Source of the DNA: CAZTTG01 sp964615935
Lineage (GTDB): Bacteria > Planctomycetota > UBA1135 > GCA-002686595
Assembly (NCBI GenBank): GCA_964615935.1
Contig: CAZTTG010000024.1
Location: 1 to 64,000 of the forward strand
Reading direction: 5' to 3'
DNA length: 64,000 nucleotides
Made by a program: the position numbers and the translations under genes. The notes beneath the pieces were generated by a model, which worked only from the letters and a program-made list of their open reading frames with translations, ran no database searches and was not told where the DNA came from. This document shows, one piece after another, positions 26,588-34,742 of the stretch (its first letter is position 1; the number at the start of each line of letters is the position of its first letter).

Positions 26588-27249
26588 CCGGCTCCGTGCG
26601 GGGGGGCGGGCGCTCCTGGAGCGTCCGCCCCGCCCTCCTGCTGCTCGGCGCGTGCGGGCTGGCCTCGGCCTTCCCCGGCGCCCTCGCCCTGACGCCCGCG
26701 GGCCTGGAGGCCGGCGAGCTCTGGCGCCCGTGGACCGGGCACCTGGTGCACCTCTCTCCCGCGCACTTCCTCTTCGACGTGGGGGCGGCCGTCCTGCTGG
26801 TGGCCGTCGGGGGAGCGACCCGCTTCCTGCTCGCCGCGCCCCCGGTGATCGGCCTGGCCGTGCTCGCCGCGAGGCCCGACCTCTCGAGCTACACGGGGCT
26901 CTCGGGCGTGCTGCACGGCCTCACCGTGCTCGTGGCCCTGCGCCTGTCGTGCGGTGCCGCGGGATGGGCGCGGGGCCTGTTCCTGACGGTGGCCCTGGCG
27001 ACCCTGCTCAAGGCGGGCCTGGAGACCGCCCTGGGTCTGCCGCTCCTGACGGGCGGGATCGAGATGGGCGCGCCCACCGCCTTCGTGGCGCACCTCCTCG
27101 GCGGGAGCGCGGGTGCACTGGGATTCGTCGTCGACCGGCTCATCGAGGCGACCGGAGAGGGGCCGAGCGCGAGGAGACCCGCTTCGAGGGGCGCAGCCCG
27201 AAGCTCCTCAACTACGCCCACGCATCCTACCAGCAGCCCCAGCAGCTGA
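26584..27249 (+). CDS. Rhombosortase-like rhomboid intramembrane serine protease
   Basis: 221-residue rhomboid-fold membrane protein. Residues 47-68 (WRPWTGHLVHLSPAHFLFDV) match the rhomboid L1 loop, with Asp in place of the usual Asn after H-x-x-x. The catalytic Ser107 is in GLSGVLHG and the catalytic His170 in AHLLGG. These features, and the small size, match the rhombosortase subgroup (Haft's GlyGly-CTERM processing family). It overlaps the VIT-VWA gene by ATGA, and that protein has the matching C-terminal signal, so the two are likely enzyme and substrate. The last 25-30 residues look spurious: they read over a gene relic in another frame, so the original C-terminus may have been lost. 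Confidence 0.8.
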   Translation: MTGSVRGGGRSWSVRPALLLLGACGLASAFPGALALTPAGLEAGELWRPWTGHLVHLSPAHFLFDVGAAVLLVAVGGATRFLLAAPPVIGLAVLAARPDLSSYTGLSGVLHGLTVLVALRLSCGAAGWARGLFLTVALATLLKAGLETALGLPLLTGGIEMGAPTAFVAHLLGGSAGALGFVVDRLIEATGEGPSARRPASRGAARSSSTTPTHPTSSPSS

Positions 27250-27398
27250 TCCGCGTCGCCTACCTCTTCAGCCTGGGGTATCGACCCGACGCGGTCGTCA
27301 ACCTGGACGGCTTCAACGAGGTCTCGGGCAGCCTGATGAACGCCCGCGCGGGGGTGCACCCCTCCTACCTCTCGCCCCCCGTCTGGCGGTCCGGATGA
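27171..27398 (+). pseudogene. Internal fragment of an SGNH-hydrolase-like gene
   Basis: In a frame different from the rhombosortase, about 75 codons give coherent protein: SPKLLNYAHASYQQPQQL, VAYLFSLGYRPDAVVNLDGFNE and ARAGVHPSYLS. The NLDGFNE block resembles a segment that I associate with secreted SGNH/GDSL-hydrolase-like proteins. There is no start codon or signal peptide, and the frame ends abruptly at TGA 27396-27398 soon after VHPSYLS. The fragment is cut at both ends and overlaps the rhombosortase tail (27171-27249). Probably a deletion relic, or a misjoin in the assembly. The family assignment is from memory and tentative. Confidence 0.5.
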
Positions 27399-27418
27399 AG
27401 GCCGGCGAGACCTCCGGG

Positions 27419-28108
27419 TCAGCCGAACACCGTCCAGCGCACGATCGCCCAGAAGGCGATGATCGCGTCCTTGGGCCCGATCTTCTTGCCCTCGGCGTAG
27501 TCCCGGCCGGAGTAGCTGATGGGCACCTCGTAGACCCGGCAGCGCATCTTGGCGATCTTGGCGGTCATCTCCGGCTCCACCGCGAAGCTCTTCGACTTGA
27601 TGTTCAGCTTCTGGGCCACCTCCCGCTTGAAGACCTTGTAGCAGGTCTCCATGTCGGTCAGGTTCAGGTTGGTGAAGCAGTTCGACATGAGCGTCAGCAT
27701 GCGGTTGCCGACGTAGTGCCAGAAGAGGTGCACCCGCACGTAGGGGCCGCCCAGGAAGCGGCTGCCGTAGACCACGTCCGCCTTGCCGTCCTCGATGGGC
27801 CGCAGCAGGATGGGGTAGTCCGCCGGGTCGTACTCCAGGTCGGCGTCCTGGATGAGCACCACGTCTCCCTGCACCTCCTGGAAGCCGGTCGCCAGGGCGG
27901 CGCCCTTGCCCCGGTTGACCTCGTGGTGGAAGCAGCGCACGTTGTCGTGGCGCTCGGCCAGCTCGGCCATGATCTCGGGGCTGCGGTCGCTGGAGCAGTC
28001 GTTGACCAGGATCAGCTCCTTCTCGTAGGGAGTGGCCTGGACCGCCGCGACCAGCTCCTCCAGGGTGGCTTCCTCGTTGTAGATCGGTATGACGACGGAG
28101 AGCTTCAT
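27419..28108 (-). CDS. GT2 glycosyltransferase, polyprenyl-phosphate sugar synthase-like
   Basis: 229-residue family 2 glycosyltransferase resembling dolichyl/polyprenyl-phosphate mannose or glucose synthases (DPM1-like). It begins directly with the GT-A fold (MKLSVVIPIYNEEATLEELV), has the acidic metal/nucleotide motif DADLEYDP, the acceptor-side YGSRFLGG and a QMxxRW-like loop near SFAVEPEMTAK. There is no membrane-anchor domain beyond a short C-terminal hydrophobic stretch, so it is probably peripheral. It is last in a five-glycosyltransferase run and could supply a lipid-linked sugar donor for the others. Confidence 0.85.
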   Translation of the reverse strand: MKLSVVIPIYNEEATLEELVAAVQATPYEKELILVNDCSSDRSPEIMAELAERHDNVRCFHHEVNRGKGAALATGFQEVQGDVVLIQDADLEYDPADYPILLRPIEDGKADVVYGSRFLGGPYVRVHLFWHYVGNRMLTLMSNCFTNLNLTDMETCYKVFKREVAQKLNIKSKSFAVEPEMTAKIAKMRCRVYEVPISYSGRDYAEGKKIGPKDAIIAFWAIVRWTVFG

Positions 28109-28117
28109 GAGGGACCC

Positions 28118-29359
28118 TCACTTGTGCGGGTCGGGGCCGGGCGCGCTGAGGCCCGAGAACAGATCGTCCAGTCCCAGGGTCCGGCTCAAGCCGAGCTGCA
28201 GCTCGCGGTAGGCGGGCTCGTCCTCGACGCACCACAGGGGCTTCAGGAACAGCCGGAAGATCTCCGCGTCCGGCCGCTGGCGCCGGTCCTGGACCTCGCG
28301 GCGGCGCTCGGTCCAGTGGTCCCAGCGGCCCAGGAAGTCGTTGATGCCGACCAGGTCGGCCACCGCCGCCTTGCGCAGCCAGGTCCGCCCCGGCCTCCGC
28401 CGACCGATGCGCCCCAGAAAGCGCCGCACGGCGCTGCTGCGCTCGGAGCGCGCCTTCTCGATGCGGAAGGGGCGGTCGTCCTCCAGCCCGGCGATCACGT
28501 ACATGCGCCGCGCCGCCAGGCCCAGCAGGGCCGGCAGGACCCGGGCCAGGTTGCGCTCGTCGTAGTTCTTGAAGCAGGCCAGGATGGGGTTGCGCACCTG
28601 CAGCAGCCGGACCGTCTCCTGGGGGAAGGATCGGCTGGTGCTGGAGTGGTGATGGTAGCAGACCGCCTTGGGGGCGTAGTGCACCTCGTGGCCCTGCACC
28701 CACAGCCTCCAGCCCAGATCGACGTCCTCGTAGTAGGCGAAGAACTCCGGATCGAAGCCGCCGCAGTCGTGGAAGAGCCGCGCCTGGATGGCCATGGCCC
28801 CGCCGCAGGCGAAGAGCGTCTTGCGGGGCACGTCGTGCCGCGGGGCGGGCTCCTCCAGGTAGCCGTCCTGGATGCCGATCCCGTGGAAGTTCATGCCCCC
28901 GCCGCAGGAGTTGATGCGCTTCCCGTCCCAGGAGAGCATCTTTCCCTGGGTGGCCTGGCACTCTCCTCGCACCAGGGGTGAGACCAGCTCGCGCAGAAAG
29001 TCCGGCTCGACCCGCATGTCGTTGTTCAGGAAGACCAGCACCTCGGCCTCACCGGCCAGCCGGGCGCCCTGGTTGCAGCCCCCGGCGAAGCCCTGGTTGC
29101 GCTCGTTGGCGACGAAGCGCACCCAGCCGTGGTGGGACTTCATCTCCATGTGGCTGCCGTCGTCCGAGCCGTTGTCGATCAGCATCACCTCCAGCTGCTC
29201 CCGCGGGTAGTCCAGCCGGGCCAGGCTGTCGAAGCAGCCCTGGAGGTGGTGTCGTCCGTTGTGGTTGAGGATCACCACGGCGACCCGGGGCAGCTCGCCG
29301 GCCTCGACCGGCTCGCCGGGCTCCACGGTCAACTCGGCCAGGAGATCCTTCTCAGCCAT
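28118..29359 (-). CDS. GT2 glycosyltransferase (rhamnosyltransferase-like)
   Basis: 413-residue family 2 glycosyltransferase. A short leader is followed by the GT-A fold (VAVVILNHNGRHHLQGC), DNGSDDGS and the metal-binding FLNNDMRV. The acceptor-site block GGAMAIQARLFHDCGGFDPEFFAYYEDVDLGWR contains the ED pair and W-R of this subgroup. The C-terminal 130 residues are charged and helical with no recognised domain. It resembles rhamnosyl- or galactofuranosyltransferases of cell-surface polysaccharide loci; the sugar is unknown. Its ATG overlaps the upstream fusion gene by 8 bases, and the DPM1-like gene starts 9 bases after its stop. Confidence 0.85.
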   Translation of the reverse strand: MAEKDLLAELTVEPGEPVEAGELPRVAVVILNHNGRHHLQGCFDSLARLDYPREQLEVMLIDNGSDDGSHMEMKSHHGWVRFVANERNQGFAGGCNQGARLAGEAEVLVFLNNDMRVEPDFLRELVSPLVRGECQATQGKMLSWDGKRINSCGGGMNFHGIGIQDGYLEEPAPRHDVPRKTLFACGGAMAIQARLFHDCGGFDPEFFAYYEDVDLGWRLWVQGHEVHYAPKAVCYHHHSSTSRSFPQETVRLLQVRNPILACFKNYDERNLARVLPALLGLAARRMYVIAGLEDDRPFRIEKARSERSSAVRRFLGRIGRRRPGRTWLRKAAVADLVGINDFLGRWDHWTERRREVQDRRQRPDAEIFRLFLKPLWCVEDEPAYRELQLGLSRTLGLDDLFSGLSAPGPDPHK

Positions 29360-32084
29360 GCTCGGAGGTCTCGCGTTGGGGCTTCCCGGTGGGGGCGGAC
29401 TCGCGCACGCTCACGCTCTGGATGCGCAGGTGGAGCTGGCGCGAGCCCGAGGCGGTCTCGACTCGCAGGCGGCGCGGCGAGCGGAGCTCGGCGACGAAGG
29501 CGTGCGAGCGCAGGCGATCCTCGCGGTCCCCGCACGCGGGCTCGATGGCGCCGATCTCGACCCCGTCGACCAGGACCCGGCCCCCCAGCTCGAGGGCCGG
29601 CTCGCTGGCCAGGGACCACACGCCGATCTCGATCCGGCGCGGGCCGCCGCCGGCGAGCTCCAGGTCGTACTCCACCGCCCCCCCCGGCCGCAGGAGCAGC
29701 ATCTCGGCCCCCTGCTGCTCGACCGGACCCTCCCGCGCCGCGGCGTCGATCCCCCTGGCCTCCAGCAGGATGCGCGCCCGGCGGGGGCGCTGGAGGGCGG
29801 CGAGCTGCCGGTAGCGGAACTCGGTCTCGCGGGCGTTCTCGGCGATGGTCTTGACCGCCGGGAAGGCGCGGGAGAGCTCCTCCAGCAGGCCCTCCTCCTC
29901 GAGCAGCCGGCGCAGGACGGCCGCCAGGTCGGCGTCGTCCCCCACGCGGAAGTGCAGGCCGCAGACGCCGTCCTCGACGTACTCGGCCATCCCCCCGATG
30001 TCGCTGCACACGATCGGGGTGCGGGTCAGGAAGGCCTCGTGGATGGTGATGGGCGAGTTCTCGTACCACGTCGAGGGCACCACCAGCACGTCGATCTCGG
30101 CGTAGACCTCCGACAGGCGGGCGTTGTTGAAGCGGCCCTTGAAGTGGACGTTGTCGGCCACGGCCAGCTCGCGCAGGGAGGCGTGGTGCTCGTCCTCCTC
30201 GGGCCGGAAGTCCCCGAAGACGTTGAGCACCGCCCGGCTGCCGGCCAGGCGGTTCATGGCGCGCACCAGGACCTCGTCGCCCTTGTACCACACCAGGGAG
30301 CCGACGAAGCCGAAGCGCAGCCGGCCCTGGCGGTCGGGCTGCTTCTCGAGGGCGCGCACGTGGTCGGTGCGCATCCCGTTGTCCGAGAAGATCAGGGTGT
30401 GCGGGTCGAAGCCGGCCCCGTCGATGAGGGTCTGGCGCAGGAAGCGGCTGGGGCTGACGCGCAGGTCGGCGGTGGCGTAGGCCCGCTCGACGAACTCGCG
30501 CCGATCCAGCAGGTCGTCCAGACCCCTCCAGCGCGGGCGCCGGCCGTCGCGCAGCTCCGCGATCACCTCCGGGCGCTCGCGCTCCAGCCGCTCCAGGCGG
30601 GGGATCTGGCTCAGCCCGCGCTCGTGGATGCACGCGAAGCAGCCCGCCCCGCGGTTTGCGGGGCACAGCCCGCCGTCGGGCCGGATGAGCTGCACCCGGG
30701 GGCACAGGGCCCAGTAGTCGTGCAGGTGCAGGATGGTGGGCAGGTTGTAGTCCGCCGCCTGCTGCACCAGGCCGGCCGAGGTATGGATCAGGTGCTGGAA
30801 GTGCACCAGATCGGGCTCCTCCCGCAGGAGGACGTCGCGGAAGGCGGCCACCGCGCGGGGCTGGTCGTAGGTCTCGCGCAGGCTGCCGTGCTCCAGGCGG
30901 TGGGTCATGCGCAGGACGCGCAGGCCCTCGAACTCGTCCTCGAGGATCTCGAAGTCGGCCGGCCCCCCCTCGGCCTCGCCGCGGTCCGCGGGCGAGCGCG
31001 CCAGGATGGTGCAGCGATGCCCGAGTGCCTCCATCTCCCGGGCCAGGTTGGCCGTGTAGATCTCGGTGCCCGCCCAGGTCTCCGGCGGGAAGCCGTGCAC
31101 CACGTACAGGACGTGCAGCGAGGTGCGCTCCAGCATCCGCGTCCCCGGACGCCGAAGCCCGCTGCGGCCCCCCTCCCACAACCCCCGGAAGATCGCCAGC
31201 CGCAGGCCCGCCGCCCGCGCCAGCTCCGCCTCCAGCTCCTCTCCCGAGAGCCCCGCCGCCTCCAGCCCCTCCCGGTCCCGCTCGAGCTGCCGCCGCGCCA
31301 GCTCCTCCGCGTCCGACTCCGACTCCACGCAGATCCGTCCCAGGTGCTCCGCGTTGAAGCGCCCGTCGATCCGACCCCGGGAGAGGAGCTCCTCCTCCGT
31401 GTAGTCGTGGCTGTGCTCCACCGCCGCGGCGTCGTCGTACACCACCGTGTACCCGCCCTCCAGCAGCGCCCGCGCCATCAGCAGGTCCTCGCCGAACTCC
31501 GTCCGCGGGAAGGGGTGCCGCTCCCACAGCTCGCGCCGCACCGCCGAGGCCACGTCGTTGAAGTTGTACAGCAGCCGCCGCTCCAGCGGGCTCATCGCCT
31601 CGTAGGCCGCCGCGTCCTCGATCCGCACCTCCCGACGGCCCTCCTGGTAGCCCGGGTCCTTCTCGCTGAAGAGCACCGTCAGCAGCTCCGCGTCCGGCCG
31701 CGGCGCGTTCCGGCAGTACGCCGCACCCACCCGCCGGTCCTCGAAGTTCGCCGCGAGCCGCGACAGCCAGTCCCTCGAGCCCGGGATGGCGTCCTGCGTC
31801 AGGAAGACCAGCAGGTCCCCCTCGCTGCGCGAGGCCAGCAGGTTGCGCGTGTCCCCGTGGTCGAACTCCACCGGGTGGATCGACTCCACCCGCAGGGGCA
31901 CCGGGAAGCCCTCCGCCGCCCGCTCCAGCGCCTCCAGCGTGCCGTCGCTGGACCCCGAGTCGATCGCCAGGACGTCCCACGGCAGCGCGCACTCCTGCCC
32001 CGCCAACGCCTCCAGCACCCTCTCCAGGAGGCCCGCCCCCTGGAAGGTCGGCACGAGGACCGAGATGGACCGGATGGGCTTCAT
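29352..32084 (-). CDS. Bifunctional GT2-GT4 glycosyltransferase, copy 1
   Basis: 910-residue fusion of two glycosyltransferases. Residues about 1-300 are a GT-A family 2 domain (SISVLVPTFQGAGLLERVLEALAG, DSGSSDGT, FLTQDA and a GED motif). Residues about 325-720 are a GT-B family 4 domain starting VVHGFPPETWAGTEIY, with the donor-site ENSPITIHEAFLTRTP near residue 670. A C-terminal beta-rich domain (about 745-900) resembles a carbohydrate-binding or capping module. Two sugars could be added in sequence by one protein. Close tandem homologue of the next gene upstream (32123-33744), 38 bases away. The GT2 half uses many G-ending codons (GCG, GGG, ACG), while the GT4 half uses more C-ending codons, so the halves may differ in origin. 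Confidence 0.85.
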   Translation of the reverse strand: MKPIRSISVLVPTFQGAGLLERVLEALAGQECALPWDVLAIDSGSSDGTLEALERAAEGFPVPLRVESIHPVEFDHGDTRNLLASRSEGDLLVFLTQDAIPGSRDWLSRLAANFEDRRVGAAYCRNAPRPDAELLTVLFSEKDPGYQEGRREVRIEDAAAYEAMSPLERRLLYNFNDVASAVRRELWERHPFPRTEFGEDLLMARALLEGGYTVVYDDAAAVEHSHDYTEEELLSRGRIDGRFNAEHLGRICVESESDAEELARRQLERDREGLEAAGLSGEELEAELARAAGLRLAIFRGLWEGGRSGLRRPGTRMLERTSLHVLYVVHGFPPETWAGTEIYTANLAREMEALGHRCTILARSPADRGEAEGGPADFEILEDEFEGLRVLRMTHRLEHGSLRETYDQPRAVAAFRDVLLREEPDLVHFQHLIHTSAGLVQQAADYNLPTILHLHDYWALCPRVQLIRPDGGLCPANRGAGCFACIHERGLSQIPRLERLERERPEVIAELRDGRRPRWRGLDDLLDRREFVERAYATADLRVSPSRFLRQTLIDGAGFDPHTLIFSDNGMRTDHVRALEKQPDRQGRLRFGFVGSLVWYKGDEVLVRAMNRLAGSRAVLNVFGDFRPEEDEHHASLRELAVADNVHFKGRFNNARLSEVYAEIDVLVVPSTWYENSPITIHEAFLTRTPIVCSDIGGMAEYVEDGVCGLHFRVGDDADLAAVLRRLLEEEGLLEELSRAFPAVKTIAENARETEFRYRQLAALQRPRRARILLEARGIDAAAREGPVEQQGAEMLLLRPGGAVEYDLELAGGGPRRIEIGVWSLASEPALELGGRVLVDGVEIGAIEPACGDREDRLRSHAFVAELRSPRRLRVETASGSRQLHLRIQSVSVRESAPTGKPQRETSEHG

Positions 32085-32122
32085 GGGGGGGCCGGCTGGT
32101 GGGTTCGGGCGATGACAGGAAC

Positions 32123-33744
32123 TTAAGGGGCCGCCTCGCGCGTGGGAAGCGGCAGGGTGGAAACCAGGGAGCGGTAGTGGAACTCCATCTCTCGGGCGTT
32201 CTCGGCGGTGCTCTTGACCCTCCGTCGAGCCCCTCGCAGCCGCGCCAGGAGCTCGGGCTCGTCCAGCAGGCGCCGCATCGCGGCCGCCAGGTCGGCGGCG
32301 TCCCCCACCCGGAAGTGCAGGCCGTCCTCCCCGTCCCGCACCAGCTCGGCCATCCCCCCGATGTCGCTCACCAGGGTGGGCGTCCGCGTCAGCCAGGCCT
32401 CGTGGATGGTGATGGGCGAGTTCTCGTACCACACCGAGGGCACCACCAGCGCGTCGATCTTCGCGTGGACCCGTCCCAGCTCCTCGTTGGCGAAGGGCCC
32501 GCGGAAGTGCACGTTGTCGCCCGCCAGCTCCCGGAGCTTCGCGTGGTAGGGATCCTCCTCGGGCCGGAAGTCGCCGAAGAGGTCCAGCACCGCGCGCGTG
32601 CCCTCGAGCTCGCGCATGGCCCGCACCAGCACGTGGACGCCCTTGTACCAGACGAAGGAGCCCACGAAGCCGAAGCGCAGCCGACCCTGCGGGTCGGGCG
32701 CGCGCTCGAAGCGCTCCACCCGGTCGGTGCGCAGGCCGTAGTCCGAGTGGAGGAAGCGGTGCGGATCGAAGCGGCCGGTGTCGAGCATCTTCTGCCGCAG
32801 GAAGCGGCTGGGGCCGACCAGAAGGTCGGCCGAGGCGAACTGCCCCACCACGAAGCCGTGCCGCTCGGCCATGTCCCGCCAGCTCCGCGCCACCCGGGAC
32901 CAGTGGACCCGGCGCTTGTGCAGGATGCGCTCGAGCTTGACGCTGGGAAGGCGGGGCAGGCGCGCCGCGGCCCCCATCGCCCCCACCGCCGGCCGCAGGA
33001 GCGGCGCCCAGCGCGACGCGGCCGGGATCCGCCGGAAGTCCTTGTCCTTGACGCACCACAGGCACCCCAGGCCCATGCTGTTCGGGCAGCGCTCGCCGTC
33101 GGGGCGGATGAGCTGCACGCGGGCGCACAGGGCCCAGTAGTCGTTGCAGGTGATGACGGTCGGCACGCCGGCCTCCCGCGCGATCCCCACCATGCCGGCG
33201 GAGAAGTGCAGCAGGTGCTGGAAGTGCACCACGTCGGGCCGCTCGCGCTCCAGCACCTCGCGGAAGACCCGCTCGCCCTCGGGGTGGCGGTAGCTCTGGC
33301 GCAGGTCGGAGTGGTCGATGCGATGGGTCATTCGCAGGACCCGCAGGCCGTCGAACTCGTCCTCGCGCACCTCGAAGTCCGGCGGCCCGCCCTCGGCCTC
33401 GCCGCGATCCTCCGGCGAGCGGGTCAGGATCGTGCACCGGTGGCCCAGCCGCTGCACCTCGCGGGCCAGCTCGAGGGTGTAGACCTCGGTTCCCGCCCAG
33501 GTTTCCGGCGGGAAGCCGTGCACCACGTACAGGACGTGCAGCGAGGTGCGCTCCAGCANNNNNNNNNNNNNNNNNNNNNNNNNNNNNNNNNNNNNNNNNN
33601 NNNNNNNNNNNNNNNNNNNNNNNNNNNNNNNNNNNNNNNNNNNNNNNNNNNNNNNNNNCCCGCCAACGCCTCCAGCACCCTCTCCAGGAGGCCCGCCCCC
33701 TGGAAGGTCGGCATGAGGACCGAGATGGAACGCACCGAGCCCAT
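32123..33744 (-). CDS. Bifunctional GT2-GT4 glycosyltransferase, copy 2, interrupted by an assembly gap
   Basis: The start (ATG 33744, MGSVRSISVLMPTFQGAGLL) is almost identical to copy 1, and the sequence after a run of about 100 N is the GT4 domain (VVHGFPPETWAGTEVY, GTRAVLDLFGDFRPEED, VWYENSPITIHEAWLTRTP). Most of the GT2 domain is missing. Unlike copy 1, this one ends soon after the GT4 domain (at TREAAP) without the C-terminal beta-rich domain, and has an extra cysteine-containing segment (GLGCLWCVKDKDF). Both gap edges match copy 1, so the gap probably hides about 860 bases rather than 100. The frame across the gap cannot be verified here. Confidence 0.8.
33559..33658. other. Assembly gap (~100 N) inside a near-identical repeat
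   Basis: A run of about 100 N. The bases before and after it match two stretches of copy 1 that are about 860 bases apart (around 31135 and 31998), so this is a collapsed repeat between paralogous glycosyltransferase genes. The true missing length is likely near 860 bases. Confidence 0.95.
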
Positions 33745-33756
33745 GAACCCCAGAGG

Positions 33757-34701
33757 CTAGCGCACCTCACCGCCGGATCGAAGCGTCCCCTCGCCTCCCC
33801 GGGGGCGACGGCTGCCGAGGTACTGCCCCAGGACCTGCGCGCCGCGCAGCCAGGGCGCGCGCAGCAGGGGCCCCAGGAGGCCGTCCTCGGGGTGGCGCCG
33901 CAGGAAGCGCCAGTCCTCGCGCAGCTCGTAGACCAGCCCGCGGAGCGCGCTGAGGAGGTCGGGGCGCAGGGGCCAGCCGAACTCCCGCAGGTGGAAGGCG
34001 GCGTCCACCCGGTAGCGGCGGAAGGCCTCGCGCGGCGAGTAGCGGTGCGCGTGCCAGACCGCCGCCCGCGGCGCGAAGGCGATCCGGTGGCCGGCCTCCA
34101 GGGCGCGGCCGGCCCAGGTGAAATCCTCGCCGAAGGAGACCTCCGGGAAGGGAATCCGGCGGAACACCGACGCTCGGATGGCGCTGGCGACGTTGTTGAA
34201 GCGCAGGCAGGCGGCCCGCTCGGGGGGCGACAGGCGCGAGAGGTCCCCGATCCGATCCAGGTCGCGCACCTGCGGTCGGTCCGAGGCCTCGCTGGCCTCC
34301 AGCACGGTGCGGCGGGTGAGGGGATCGTCGTCCGGCCGCGGCAGAACGCGTCCATAGGCGCCGGCCACCCGCGCGTCGTCGAAGGGCTCCGCGAGACGGC
34401 TGAGGAAGTCCGGGCCCACGGGCTCGGCGTCCTGGGTCAGGAACACCAGGAACTCGCCCCGGGCCCCCTCCGCCGCCCGGTTGCGCGTGGCCCCGTGGCC
34501 GAAGTCCTCCCGGCGGATGACGTCGACCGCGGCTCCCACCGCCTCGAGCGCCTCGCGGGTGCCGTCGGTCGAGCTCGAGTCGACGGCGCGGATCTCGAAG
34601 CCGCCCTCGAAGTCCTGGCGCTCCAGGGCTGGCAGCAGCCGCTGCAGGTGCACGCGGCCCTCGAGGGTCGGCAGGACGATCGATACGCGGGGCGCGGGCA
34701 T
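33757..34701 (-). CDS. GT2 glycosyltransferase
   Basis: 314-residue family 2 glycosyltransferase, GT-A fold. VSIVLPTLEGRVHLQRLLPALERQ, DSSSTDGT, HGATRNRAAEGA and FLTQDAEP are present, with a distal FNNVASAIRASVFRRIPFPE and FGEDFTWAGRALEAG block carrying the catalytic-base GED. It is clearly paralogous to the GT2 halves of the two GT2-GT4 fusions downstream. The ATG at 34701 is followed at once by the fold. Its stop lies 12 bases before the start of copy 2, so the genes are cotranscribed. No membrane segments. Resembles rhamnosyl- or mannosyltransferases; acceptor unknown. Confidence 0.85.
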   Translation of the reverse strand: MPAPRVSIVLPTLEGRVHLQRLLPALERQDFEGGFEIRAVDSSSTDGTREALEAVGAAVDVIRREDFGHGATRNRAAEGARGEFLVFLTQDAEPVGPDFLSRLAEPFDDARVAGAYGRVLPRPDDDPLTRRTVLEASEASDRPQVRDLDRIGDLSRLSPPERAACLRFNNVASAIRASVFRRIPFPEVSFGEDFTWAGRALEAGHRIAFAPRAAVWHAHRYSPREAFRRYRVDAAFHLREFGWPLRPDLLSALRGLVYELREDWRFLRRHPEDGLLGPLLRAPWLRGAQVLGQYLGSRRPRGGEGTLRSGGEVR

Positions 34702-34742
34702 GGCGGGGGGGCCTCGCCCCCGGCGGCCTCCGGAGAGGGACC

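Noticed and set aside
27113..28981. 622-codon open frame opposite the two GT2 genes
   Set aside because: Shadow frame; the minus strand has clear GT2 motifs throughout.
32123..34355. Single 1667-residue fusion from the GT2 through both GT2-GT4 genes
   Set aside because: This frame exists only because the N gap is read through; each gene has its own start and stop and the gap size is unreliable.
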